NCBI GenBank assembly: GCA_036939755.1
Contig: JALLAZ010000105.1
Span: 1-30,497, forward strand
Source: Stephanodiscus triporus
Taxonomy: Eukaryota; Bacillariophyta; Thalassiosirophyceae; Thalassiosirales; Thalassiosiraceae
Length of the DNA stretch: 30,497 nucleotides
Reading direction: 5' to 3'
Below are positions 1-9,545 of the stretch, one piece after another (the stretch's first letter is position 1; each line of letters starts with the position of its first letter). The position numbers and the translations under genes are program-made. The notes beneath the pieces were generated by a model. It saw only the letters and a list, made by a program, of their open reading frames with translations, searched no databases and had not been told where the DNA came from.

Positions 1-576
1 CTCAGCTATCTTTCTGGCTATCAAACGCTAACAATGGACAAAAATTGGCAAAGTTCCCAACCTGCAAAGAAGCTCGTTAAAAATGCGGCGTCCTGGCGCC
101 ACTTAGCTGTTAAGCTGTTAACAGTTGTGATCGCAGATATGCGACCAATTTTTTTACAAGCTTCGTAAAATCGTAGTTTCTCTGCCAATTTTGGCCGCCT
201 CAGCCAGCCAAAGATAACGTCCAATAGCTTAGCTCCTTGGCTACAACTTTGCCATTTCAGATTAGAACGAAGCTCATTGCTTTGATGAGCTGAGTAGAGT
301 GTCCGTTTCCAATCCCAAAATTAGATAGCTTTTTACTAGTAAAAAAGTACTATAGTCACTAGCTAAAAGTAGTTGTGTTTTATGTTTTTACTAGACGACG
401 ACATTGCATCTGCCGGGCAATACAGTGCGAGCACTTGCCCAGCGGCGGCGTTTAGGAGCTCTTTGCATAAAGCCACCAAAATGCTCCATCGGGCAATGTG
501 CCTCGCGCCGTATTGGCCCATCGGCATGGTCCTTGCATTTGTCACAGATTGCGATATTTTTTCCATCGTTGATAAT
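1..576. other. Left-edge spacer, no gene recognised
   Basis: Short open frames exist on both strands but none has a recognisable domain or credible splice context. The part from about 370 to 576 is more GC-rich and may be the worn outer end of the fold-back repeat that follows, but I could not align it convincingly to the other arm. Confidence 0.4.
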
Positions 577-1345
577 AGAGTAGCTAATTATACATTAATT
601 GCTCCATTATTTTATGATTATACATTAATTGTTAATTGCTCCATTATTTTATCAAATTATATAAATCGCTTTGCCCTCGCCCTCGCCCTCAACCATGCCC
701 TTGTCCGCATCGCCCTTGCGCTGGATTGGGTCTAACCATAAAATCCGCACTGCTGGAGGTGGCGGAAGCTCGCCATGGTGGGGATGTTTGTTTTTGTTTT
801 GTGTGATTTGTTTTAGTATTAATTCCTACGTAGAAAATCAACGGGGCGAGATACGTACCTACTTGAAAAGTAGGTACTCGTTCCCGCTGGAACCCTTATA
901 GTAGCGGTTAACAGCTTTACCCCTATAAGGGTTCCGGCGGGAACAAAAAACTCCCGCCCCATAGGTTTTCTACATGAGAATAGCATGGAAATCCCATTGT
1001 AAAATAACAAAACACAGCCCACAAACATCACCACCATGGTGAGCTGTTCTCCCCTCCAGCGGCGTGAATTTAATGGATACGCCCATTCCAACGCAAGGGT
1101 GACGCGGACAAGGGGTTGATCAAGGGCACTGTTGCGCGGTTTTTATTGAAACGATAAAATAAGAGTGTACTTAATTTAATTCTACAGCTACTCTGTTTTT
1201 TTGACTAATCGCTCGTCCCCCGTCAACAATGGTGGCCAAAATGGCATCCATCGTTGTCCAGGGGCGACCAAAAGATACTAATAGACTAATTACATACTAA
1301 ATAAAACGACGAATCCGTTTTACTTTTTATTGTGACCAATGATAG
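577..1345. repeat. Large imperfect inverted-repeat (fold-back) element, copy A
   Basis: Two arms face each other: 700-901 and 923-1113, around a 21-nt centre. The innermost 22 nt of each arm (880-901 and 923-944) match with one mismatch. Further matched blocks lie at 772-795 against 1020-1038 (sharing CCATGGTG and GATGTTTG) and at 700-730 against 1082-1113 (CTTGTCCGC, CCCTTGCG). Weaker pairing continues outward: TTATTTTATC at 644 against its complement at 1153, and AGAGTAGCT at 577 against its complement at 1186. The segment 960-1345 is colinear with copy B near 9.2-9.5 kb. No transposase frame lies inside, so this is a non-autonomous element. The left arm carries an extra 23-nt palindrome (about 855-877) absent from the right arm. 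Confidence 0.75.
587..653. repeat. Short tandem duplication in the left arm of copy A
   Basis: A unit of about 30 nt containing TACATTAATTGCTCCATTA occurs twice (587-616 and 617-653). The second unit carries a 7-nt internal insertion. Confidence 0.8.
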
Positions 1346-2750
1346 GTGCGACAAATCTAATACCGCAGACTACCGTACAATTGTTAGTTTTTCTTGCTTG
1401 GAAGGGATTTCGGACCCACCTGGGAATAGTATGATTCTACAAAAAACAAACTGTTACTGCAACAAAAGATCCATGACAATCTGACCAATTCGGATCAATT
1501 TTCCATGTAATAATATTGGATTTAGCCATATTGCCTCCTGCCATGATAATGTCAGGCCAGCGACTATGAAGCACCTCGTACTCTTCCAAGTCTAAACGGT
1601 GTTGATTGGTAAGGTGAAAGCTATGGGTGTAGCTCATATTGATCAAAAACCAGTATGATTACTTGGGTGCTGGAGATGACTTTGAGGTATTTGGTGTAAG
1701 TGGTCCCACAAGTTGCCACAAGTATTTGCGGACCAACATGGCACACTGCTTCAAAAGGGTGTTAGGGGAGGCGCCCCATTTGATTTTAATCTGCAAAATG
1801 TCTGAAAATCTTCAAGCAATAGCTCAATTTGGATGTAATAATTAGCTAGGCAGATTAAAGCAGGCGAAGGGGCTTTTCTGGTAGTACTTATTCAATGATT
1901 TCCCACACAGAAAAAATTCTGGTGGAACATTTTTGGTCTAGATGAGCGATGAGCGACAGGAGGTGGTCGGGGGTATGGGTATGATATTGCAATCACCCCA
2001 TGTGCTGAAGTGTTGGATAGTGTGGATATTTTGCCACTACATTTCTATTGCTGTATCACTGTGGTGTTACCATCAGTTTTTTGCATCCGCATCGGTATTT
2101 AGCTGGTATCAGATTAACTGGTATTCTGGGAACCCTTAAACTTAAAGATTTGGTCTGAACAACGTTTTCCTCGAGAGGGGGGCTGGGCTCCTTTACTTAC
2201 ATACTTAATAATATATAATTCCATTCTGTTTCCACGGGTTAATTCTGGATAGCCTGGAATGGATATCCAATTGATATGGAATGCTATCCATGATAGAGCG
2301 GACCTCTAGAAATGTACCAACCAAGTTTTTCTTTCGTGTTGGTATTATGGTAATACCAAGAAAATACCTACCGATACTGAAAAAAAAACAAATTGGTATA
2401 CAACTCTATACATTCTCTATGAATCGTCCTCCTTGGAACTTGGAGGATCCATCCTCTAGATGGTCCGTTTCATGCCACGTGTGTGCAAACTATTTTGCTG
2501 GTAAAGCATTAATTAGAATGTGTGCATTACTTGTATCAAATCTACAACTTACTCTGGTCAGAATGTGGAGACATTTATGAAGTATAATTGCATCTTCTGC
2601 TGTGATTGAGGCTCGAAGGTGAGGATAAATTCACCCCTATGGAGACGTAAAGTTTATCAAGAACAAATGAGTTTCGATGAGGATTGTAACGACTGAGACT
2701 GAACATAAGATTAAAACTTAACTTCTTTGGGGGTTTCTTTATGACAATTT
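1346..2750. other. AT-rich intergenic stretch without a recognised gene
   Basis: Only short frames (under 110 codons) without recognisable motifs occur. Small palindromes are present: TTGGTATTA and its complement around TGG near 2338-2359, and TGGATAGC with GCTATCCA bracketing about 2248-2290. The last part (about 2580-2750) should hold the 3' UTR of the SET-domain gene read from the other strand. Confidence 0.5.
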
Positions 2751-4794
2751 TCAGCCTTTTGTCGTTGACGACGACGCCGAGGGGGGGGGAGAGGTGAGGG
2801 CTTTCAGATTTTGCGCAAATGCCAGCAGGACCCTGTGCTGACTCCAACGCAATGACGCCGCGAGGCTCATGGCACGCACGAACTCCGGGGCGTCCCAATC
2901 CTCCTCCGAGCTCGCCGCCTCCGGCTCCAGGATCAAATTGAAGGCCGTTTCCGTTGCCCTCTCGGCTATGGCGCGCGCGACGGACGGGGCGAGCGTGATC
3001 AGGCCGCTGCCTCCTCCTCCGGTGCCTCCTCCAACCTCCACCACCTCCACCTCATCTTCACCATCGTCATCATCGAGGCCATACTCATCGATTGATGCAT
3101 CATCGTCTAACAGAGTCTGAGCGGTGGCGACTTCCACGAGTTCGAACGGGACTGACAGAGCGTCGACCTCGAAGCGCCGGCCATTCATCCACAGCTCCGC
3201 CACGTCTCCATAATCGACAGCGTCTTCTTCTTTGTCGTCTTCGTCATCGTCATCATCGCCGTTGTCTTCCTCGCTCGAATTCCGGCCCTCGTCGATCAAG
3301 TCGTCGTTGTCGTCGTCCGACCCCGACCCCGGCCCCGACCCCATCGACGGTACGAACCCGTATGACGCCAGACACCTCCACTGCGGCCTCGCCGAGTCGC
3401 CGTAATCGATCAGCACCTCCTCCCCCCGCGCGATGTCGCGATTGGCCCTGACCACGAGCCTCGCCCCACGCAGGTCGCACATCCCGCCGTCCTCGACGCC
3501 GTATCGCGCGTTGGCAAGGCGACGGCCGCCGTGGTTGATGAAGTCGAAGACCGGCGCGATTACGCGAAGGGGGGGTCCCCACAGCACGCCGTCATAGCAC
3601 TTGCGTTCGACGCGACATGCCCTCGTTTGGACCTGTTTTCGCGGTTGGCGGATGTATGTAGGTGTAGGTAGGGAGGGAGGGAGGGAGAGAACGCGAGATG
3701 GCGACAAAAGACGGGGTAGGAATAGATACGGGAGGATGATGATATATGGGATGGAATGGGATGGGATGGAAACTCACGATGTCCAATGCGTCGTGGCACT
3801 TCCTCCTCATGGTCGACGAGTCCTCCGACGCGTGGTCGTCGTCGTCGTGGTCGCCCTCCTCCCAGTTGCCGCGATCGTCAGGGATCGACGTCGTGGTCGT
3901 CGTCGTCGTCCTCCTCCTCCTATTATTCCCCCCCTCCCTCCTCCGTCGTTGTCTCTCCCCACCCACGAGATTCGACGTCGCTTCCTCCCTCGCGAAGTAC
4001 GACTCGTCGATACTGACCTCCAGGTTCGCGCATCGCGCCGACGCGGCCACCCTCTCGTCCCAGTGAACGGGAAGGGAGGACCGGAGTTCGTTCGCGTCCG
4101 GGAGGTAGGATCGCCACGTCCTCCATCGTCGATCGTCTTCGTCGTCTTCTTCGTCTTCTTCGTTCGATCCCCCCGGCGGGATGGGATGGATGATGTCGAG
4201 CACCCTCGCGGCGAGCCTCGTCGACCACGCCATCGGCCCGTCGACGTCGTCATCGATGTCGACGTCGACGTCGACGCGGCGGCGGTAGTACCACGTCGGA
4301 GGCTCGTCGTCCCTCAGGCACGAGGACAGTGGCACCGAGAGCACGACGTCGTCCTCGCGTATCGCCGCCCCCGCGCGCAGCCCCCTCGCGCCCGTCGTCG
4401 TCGTCGTCGTCGTCGTCGCGCCGTCGTCGTCGTGCCGTTGTAGGTACGGATAACGGCCGTCGACGTCGACGGATGCGTCGGCTCCCGGCACGTCGACGTC
4501 GAACAGCCGGCACATCGTCGCGAGGTCCTGCGTGACCGCGTCGTGGCGGGACGACGACGACGACGACGAGGAAGAAGACGAGGAGTGGGGCAATACGATG
4601 CCGCCGGCATCTGCGGTCGGAAGGACGTGGACGGAGGGGCGGGGGGGAGGACGCGGCGGCGACGACGATCGCCCGTCGTGCCCTCGCTCGTGGGTGGTGG
4701 TGGTGGTGGTGGTGGTGGTGGTGGTCGACGAGCTGGGGGCAGACGCGGCGAACGCCGCCACGGCCTTGACGAATTTCGAGACGAAAGGCGCCAT
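2751..4794 (-). CDS. SET-domain protein lysine methyltransferase (SETD3/LSMT-like)
   Basis: Two exons, 4794-3778 and 3632-2751, give 632 residues. The 145-nt intron has a GTGAGT donor and a CAG acceptor in phase 0, and splicing joins the two halves of the SET fold. The N-terminal half contains an RGLRAG block typical of the first SET strands (about residues 136-141) and the inserted helical region (WRSYLPDANELR, then ANLEVSIDESYF). After the junction come APVFDFINHG (Asn372, His373), the S-adenosylmethionine-binding NH motif, and VLIDYGDSARPQW (Tyr416), the catalytic tyrosine region. A Rubisco-LSMT substrate-binding-like helical domain follows, broken by long Asp/Glu tracts. This family methylates lysine or histidine on non-histone proteins; the substrate here is unknown. 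Poly-Thr and poly-Ser runs near the N terminus come from GTC/GTG triplet repeats. The first 20 residues (VAAFAASAP) could be a targeting sequence, but this is weak. It could alternatively sit in the SETD4/6 or RKM branches. Confidence 0.82.
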
Positions 4795-5033
4795 ATTCGT
4801 CGAGTATTTACTTTATATATTTAGCTGACGTGCTTGTATGATGTATTGTTGGCGATAGTTGGATGTTATGTTGGAGATCTGGCCGGGCGGGCGGGCGGCG
4901 GCGTTGATGTGTGTTGTTTTGTTTTTTGATGTGTGTGTGTGTTGATTTTTATTCTCTTCCTTGGGTTCGCGCCATGCCAGTGCATAACACAGTATTGGAG
5001 CGATCCCAAAACTATTTTTGTGTTTGTGATTAC

Positions 5034-5330
5034 AAACACTAAATTTATGTGTTTGTGTGTGCGTTCGTTCCCAAAACAAATTGCACTTTTTTGCGCGAGG
5101 TGGACTAGTGACTCAATAATTTTTTCGACCAGCCAGCCTGCCTTCACTCCACACCGCCCGCCCCCCCCTTTGCGATGCGTCTCTTCGATTGCATCCTCCT
5201 TCTTTGCCTTGCCCGCCGCTACTCTAGGAAGAAGAGGCGCCCCTAAAACACTAAATTTATGTGTTTGTGTGTGCGTGCGTTCCCAAAACTAATTGCACAT
5301 TTTTGCGGAGGTGGACTAGTGACTCAATTA
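5034..5330 (+). repeat. Pair of 85-bp direct repeats
   Basis: The block 5034-5118 recurs at 5246-5330 with only a few changes. Both start AAACACTAAATTTATGTG and end near GTGGACTAGTGACTCAAT, at a period of 212 nt. They sit just inside the left inverted repeat and downstream of the SAP gene. This is a local duplication or a subterminal repeat of the element. Confidence 0.85.
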
Positions 5331-5438
5331 AAGTGTAGAACGGTAACCATACTAACCTGTCCCCCTCCCCCTGTCATCGTCTGAAAGTTGTCATACGTAC
5401 AATAATTCATCTTGTCAACTAAGTTATATTTACGAGTT

Positions 5439-6455
5439 TTACTGTATGCCTACAATGCGCGCAATCAGATTGCTCTTCTTCCCGCTCACTGGCAGTCCTG
5501 CCTCCCGAAGCTTCTCCTTCAGCTCGGGGACGGTCATCGTCGAAAGCGAGGCATGATCTACCGACAGGTCGGATGAAGACGACGACGAAGCGCCGCCGTG
5601 ATTGCCATCATCATCCTCCATCGCCATCGTACCAATCTCGGCGTCGTCATCGTGGGCACTGCCATTGACGAAATCGACGCTGCTCGTATCACCTTCTTCG
5701 TCCTCCTCCTCGTCCCACTCTTGCTTACTCACGACATTACCGTCTTCGCTTTCATCGCCGTCGTTCGACCACCGTCCTCCCCTGGGTGCGACGACCATCC
5801 ACTCCTTGCTCCCGTTGTCGATCTCCACCACGTACTCGTCGCGCAGTTCGTCGCGTATGTCATCGGCGAGAACGAAGTCGCGACGCTTGCGCGCGAGTAT
5901 TCTCTCGCCCAACTTCTCACCGATCTTTGCACGCACGTCCTCGTCCGGTACGAAGGATGACATATCGGAACTGAAGACGTACTCCTCGTGCAACAGCGCC
6001 CACTCGCCGGCCCTGTCGTCGATGTTGACGCCGTACTCCCTCGTGAGAGAATCGAATATCTCGTCGGCACGATCGTAGTCCATCACCGACTTGGCCGACG
6101 ATCGTTCTGCCACGAGCGTGTTAATCTTATCAATCTGCACGGGGGACAGGCCGCGACCGGCCCCGCGTTGGCGGTACGCCCTGGGGGGCTTGGGCGAACC
6201 ATCCCAGCCTCCGCCCCCACCCCCGCCGGCTCCGTGATCGCGACCACGTCCCCCCCTTTCCATCTCCTCCCCGTCGGCCCTCCACTCCTTCGATCCGTCG
6301 TCTACGATTACGCCCGCCGTCCTGAGATCCCTCTCGATGCGATCCGCGCCGTTGAAATCTCGCGAGAACTTGCACTCCATCCGCTCGCGTATCATGTCGT
6401 GTATCTCAATCTCGCTCAGTTTGCATGACGCTGGATTCACCGGACCGCCTACCAT
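5439..6455 (-). CDS. Protein with three CysRS-tail-like repeats and a C-terminal SAP domain
   Basis: Starting at the first in-frame ATG (6455) gives 338 residues. The frame stays open upstream to a GTG at 6566 but has no earlier ATG, so an upstream exon is possible. Three diverged copies of a helical unit occur at about residues 15-58, 106-152 and 174-220. Each has a basic helix, then (R)DF..AD.I...L, then ...VDDGSKEW or VEIDNGSKEW. This pattern resembles the C-terminal region of cysteinyl-tRNA synthetases, but no synthetase catalytic domain is present. A Gly-rich linker (about 73-84) separates repeats 1 and 2. An acidic Asp/Glu/Ser stretch leads to a SAP motif (MTVPELKEKLREAGLPVSGK, about 307-326), which usually binds DNA or RNA. 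A nucleic-acid-binding role is inferred; the specific function is unknown. The gene lies wholly inside the TIR/TA-bounded segment. Confidence 0.7.
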   Translation of the reverse strand: MVGGPVNPASCKLSEIEIHDMIRERMECKFSRDFNGADRIERDLRTAGVIVDDGSKEWRADGEEMERGGRGRDHGAGGGGGGGWDGSPKPPRAYRQRGAGRGLSPVQIDKINTLVAERSSAKSVMDYDRADEIFDSLTREYGVNIDDRAGEWALLHEEYVFSSDMSSFVPDEDVRAKIGEKLGERILARKRRDFVLADDIRDELRDEYVVEIDNGSKEWMVVAPRGGRWSNDGDESEDGNVVSKQEWDEEEDEEGDTSSVDFVNGSAHDDDAEIGTMAMEDDDGNHGGASSSSSSDLSVDHASLSTMTVPELKEKLREAGLPVSGKKSNLIARIVGIQ

Positions 6456-6624
6456 GGAGTAGTCGTGTCCATGTTCGTTGAATCGCCTCTCTCGACCACG
6501 CCCTCGAGGGCATGGAGTCAACGCAGAGAACAAGAGCGCGGAGTCAAGGGACGACGTCAGCTCCACGTTGTCCCATCATCTGGTTCTGAACCAGAATGTG
6601 GCAACGTGGAGCTTTTGTGCGTTT

Positions 6625-6707
6625 GCGATTTTTGTCGCAAATTTGCGAGTCCCGGTCAACCGGTCCGAGGGGTCTACCAAGACTCGCAAATTTGCGACAA
6701 AAATCAC
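6625..6707. repeat. Long near-perfect hairpin upstream of the SAP gene
   Basis: Arms 6625-6651 and 6681-6707 are complementary over 27 nt with one mismatch (core TTTTTGTCGCAAATTTGCGA), around a 29-nt loop. It lies 5' of the SAP gene and inside the right end of the TIR-bounded segment. A second, weaker dyad (CTCCACGTTG at 6561 with CAACGTGGAG at 6603) adjoins it. Confidence 0.85.
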
Positions 6708-6967
6708 AAATTTGCTACGGGTTTAGCGAGAATTTATGCGTTTTGTGACGAGTTTAGCGAGATTTTTGCGTAACACAAACACAAAAATAGTTTTGGGATC
6801 GCTCCAATAACAAGGAGTGCGATATAACAAATAAAATAGTTAAAAACCGACAACTTTCTTTTGGTGGATGTTTCACATAGGTAGCTTCTTACACAATCGC
6901 ACTACATCATAAGTAGCATCCTTCACGACCTTTAATTGCACCGCTATTCAACTTTACATCTTCAGCC

Positions 6968-7833
6968 ATGGGAAAAAATCGCGTGCGCGTCAAGCAAATA
7001 GGCGGCGGGGGGGCAAAAATGCCAATCAACCCTCTCGCGGACCTCGCCGTTCCTCCGGACGAAATGATCCACCTCCCGCCGAAGCCCGACTCTAATTCTG
7101 GATTCATGATATGGCCGATGGGTGAGACGTTCTTATTTTCCGCCATCACTTTCGGCATGAGCGGATGGTGCCGTTGTGACCAATGTTTCCTGCTTCTTTG
7201 GAATAACTAGTCAAATTTATCCTGTCTTTTTTTTCATATAACTCCTCCGCCCCGATAGGCGAAATTTTCACGATGAAATTTAAGACATTCAGTGCTATTT
7301 ATCCCAATTATCTTGACGCTGAAAAAACGGTTAAGCTCGGCCGTCGAATTGCCGCAAAGGATGCTGTGCCAGAACCAACCATGCAAGATATCCACGAGGC
7401 TTTGGTTAGATTGGATATACGACACGTCATTCAACCGCACAAGGGGTATTCACGGGATGCTTCCAGTCGATGGGACAACCCTGGTCGTGTTTTGGTGGAT
7501 TTAGATGGAGCGACTCGGAGTGGAGTTTTGGACATTAGTCCCGATGGAGCGTATGATATGGACGATGCCATTCCAGAGTTTGGAGACGACGGAAACGATG
7601 ATAATCAAATCAAAGAGAAAGGTGAAGGGAGGGGAAAGAAGCTACTGCTGAGAAAACTGGCGCTTGTCATTTCTGGTCTCCCCAACAGACAGAAGAGGCT
7701 GGAGGTGAAGAGTAAGATATTGGAAGAAGAGAAGCTCAAGGCAGCCAAAGAAGAAAAAATTGGCACTAAATCTGGTACATCAACAATTGGAGCAGGTGGC
7801 AATAGAAAGAAGAAAGGAAAGAAGAAGAAATAG
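6968..7833 (+). CDS. SRP19: Signal recognition particle 19 kDa protein (SRP19)
   Basis: Exons 6968-7121 and 7259-7833 give 242 residues. The 137-nt intron has donor GTGAGA and acceptor ATAG, and splicing restores WPMG-EIFTMKFKTF. SRP19 binds the tetraloops of SRP RNA helices 6 and 8 and enables SRP54 assembly for co-translational targeting to the ER. The family core is clear from about residue 57: FSAIYPNYLDAEKTVKLGRR, then a conserved Ala-Val-x-x-Pro-Thr region, then HKGYSRDASSRWDNPGRVLV. The C terminus is a lysine-rich tail (KKKGKKKK), as in other eukaryotic SRP19 proteins. At 242 residues it is longer than the human protein (144) because of an N-terminal extension and an acidic insert (DDAIPEFGDDGNDD). 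The start ATG is the first in the frame and directly precedes a basic N terminus. Confidence 0.9.
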
Positions 7834-8315
7834 GAAGAAAATAATCCACTGGCATTATCATTAGGATGATATCATTACTTTAACCATGTTGCAGACTCTT
7901 GACTCAATTAAGATTAGCTCATTACCATCCAACCCCATGATTCCACCCGATCATTTTTCCCTCCCCCCCCCCTCCCCCTTGATCTTATTTGATTTTTTTT
8001 TCTTGAGCTGATGCAGTAAAGCAAAAACAGTGTGCTTCGCATCCGTGTTGGCAAAAAGAAAACGCCAGAGTTCAATGTTCGCCATCCACAATCCCATAAG
8101 GGAATCAACTCGAATGCACACTTCTGTTCCACCATTCTCCACCAACACCCATACCGAAAATGAGTGTCAATCGTGTCAAGCGTTATCGATACTCACTTTG
8201 ATGAATAATGATATGTGTGAGTGCCGTGTGAAAGGTACTAAAAACAAAACAATACATGGAACAGCCGTGTTGTGTTCTATGCGATTTTATTTTTAATGTA
8301 CAAGTGTTTAAGCGT
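7834..8315. other. Convergent intergenic region between SRP19 and RPS9
   Basis: This holds the 3' flanks of two genes read toward each other. A pyrimidine-rich run lies near 7965-8005. I see no further gene or RNA here. Confidence 0.6.
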
Positions 8316-8888
8316 CTACTCGTCGTCGTCGCCAGCAGCGGCCTTAGCGGCAGCGCGCTTCTTGGCTACGCGTCCCGGCGCACCCTGGCCGTAGGGCGAG
8401 TTCGCTGAGAAGTCGATGTGCTTCTCCGAGCTGGTACGAACGTTGAAGCTCGGGACGTTGACCAGCTGTCCGCCAACGCTGATGTGGCGTTGGCGGATGA
8501 GGACGCGGGCGTGGTGGATGCTCTTGGCGAGACCCTGCTTGAACACCTTGGTCTGGAGGCGGCGCTCGAGGAGCTTCTGGGTGGTGAGCTGCAGTACGAA
8601 GTCGAGCTCGAGCTCGTCCTCGGCGAGGAGGCCGTAGCGGTTCATGCGACGGAGGAGCGCCGCTCCCTCGAAGATGCGCTTGGGATCCTTGGGGTCGAGG
8701 GTGAGGAGGGTGCGCGCGGCCTTACGGAGCTTCGCGAGCGCGTACTGGACGCGCCAGATCTCGCGCTTGCACCGGAGGCCGTACTCGCCCACGAGCTTGA
8801 GCTCGGCGTCGAGGCGCTCCTTCTCGAAGGGACGACGGGGGGTCTTGTAGGTCTTCCTGTAGTTCCGGTGTTGGGCGTTCGTTGGCAT
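8316..8888 (-). CDS. RPS9: Small-subunit ribosomal protein uS4 (RPS9), cytosolic
   Basis: A single exon of 190 residues begins [20 protein letters not shown], the normal eukaryotic uS4 N terminus, and ends in an acidic DDDE tail after an Ala/Lys-rich stretch. The S4 RNA-binding fold is visible as [20 protein letters not shown] and [20 protein letters not shown], followed by [12 protein letters not shown]. The protein binds 18S rRNA in the 40S body and contributes to decoding fidelity. Length and motifs are complete. Codon use is strongly biased toward C/G-ending codons (CGC, AAG, CTC), as expected for a highly expressed gene and unlike the triplet-repeat-rich neighbours. The start is the ATG at 8886-8888. 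Confidence 0.97.
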   Translation of the reverse strand: MPTNAQHRNYRKTYKTPRRPFEKERLDAELKLVGEYGLRCKREIWRVQYALAKLRKAARTLLTLDPKDPKRIFEGAALLRRMNRYGLLAEDELELDFVLQLTTQKLLERRLQTKVFKQGLAKSIHHARVLIRQRHISVGGQLVNVPSFNVRTSSEKHIDFSANSPYGQGAPGRVAKKRAAAKAAAGDDDE

Positions 8889-9149
8889 GGTTTAAAATTC
8901 TATTGATTTTTATCCGACGGATTGGTAGCGAGATGCGGTTCGAATCGATGCGTTCAGAGAGCAGGGGAGGGGTTGCAAGTACTATTGTCTTGGAGGAAGG
9001 AGGCGGAAATGGTCCAGTTGTTTTTAGCGTCGGCTTTTTGCCTGTGTTGTTCAAGGAGATTCCCCGTCGCTTTTACCGGTTACTACCACTAGCCTGGCAA
9101 CACATACTGATTCCGATGCGGAATTATCCTACTTATGGCAAAAACTAAA
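8889..9149. promoter_or_regulatory. Upstream region of RPS9
   Basis: The 5' flank of RPS9 contains no other gene. It holds one copy of an 11-mer, ATACTGATTCC (9104-9114), which also occurs twice upstream of the gene at 14698. A short dyad GGGGGCTTGAGCCCCC lies just beyond, near 9151-9166. Confidence 0.35.
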
Positions 9150-9545
9150 AGGGGGCTTGAGCCCCCGGTTTACTATGTAGGAATAGTAAGTACGATACAT
9201 ACGAGAGCTATTTTGCCACATCTCCTCCATGGTCATGGTGAGGCTGTTGCACCCTCCAGCTGCATGTGGGTTTAGTGTATCTGCTCAATCTAACGCAAGG
9301 GTAACCCATCTGAGGTGTTAATGTAATAATCTAAAGAAGACAATAATTTATTTTTACTGGCCTCTCTGTCAATGTAAACAATCGCTCGCCCGCCGTCTGC
9401 AACTTGGGCCGCATGGCCAAAAATGGCATTCATTGCCATCAGAAAGCCGTCATAATACAGAAAATAAATTAATACATAGTAAAGAACAATACTATAGCTT
9501 GGCTTTATTATTTTTAGGTGACCATAACATGATCGTTTAGCTGCA
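9150..9545 (+). repeat. Fold-back repeat family, copy B (one arm only)
   Basis: This region is colinear with 960-1345 of copy A. Shared anchors in the same order are CCATGGT..TGGTGAG, CCCTCCAG, AACGCAAGGGT, AATCGCTCG.CC.CCGTC, GGCCAAAA.TGGCAT.CAT and TTTTTA..GTGACCA. Divergence is high, so it is an old insertion. The matching left arm is not found upstream, where the RPS9 promoter lies. Confidence 0.65.

Larger units (their letters stand above)
4993..6809. mobile_element. Segment bounded by 34-bp perfect terminal inverted repeats and TA
   Basis: The 34 nt from 4995 to 5028 (starting TTGGAGCGATCCCAAAAC) are exactly complementary to 6774-6807 (ending GTTTTGGGATCGCTCCAA). Each end is directly flanked by TA (4993-4994 and 6808-6809), the target duplication of the Tc1/mariner superfamily and related MITEs. 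The orientation is correct for one element of about 1.8 kb. Inside the ends the two sides differ, and no transposase is present; the only gene inside is the SAP-domain gene. Alternatively, these are two independent MITE ends that happen to flank a host gene. Confidence 0.6.

Noticed and set aside
2298..2467. Imperfect inverted repeat CGGACC-TCTAGA at 2298 and 2450, enclosing about 170 bp
   Set aside because: The match is short, with gaps, and no target duplication is visible. It could be chance in AT-rich sequence.
3806..4610. Long open frames antisense to the SET-domain gene
   Set aside because: They are Arg/Ser/Val-rich shadows created by GTC/GAC triplet repeats in the true frame.
6456..6566. 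N-terminal extension of the SAP-domain protein
   Set aside because: The frame is open but begins with GTG, not ATG, and overlaps a dyad. Without transcript evidence I start at the ATG at 6455.
8934..8956. GGTTCGAATC, which resembles a tRNA T-loop
   Set aside because: No 5-bp T stem surrounds it and no acceptor, D or anticodon arm can be folded nearby.
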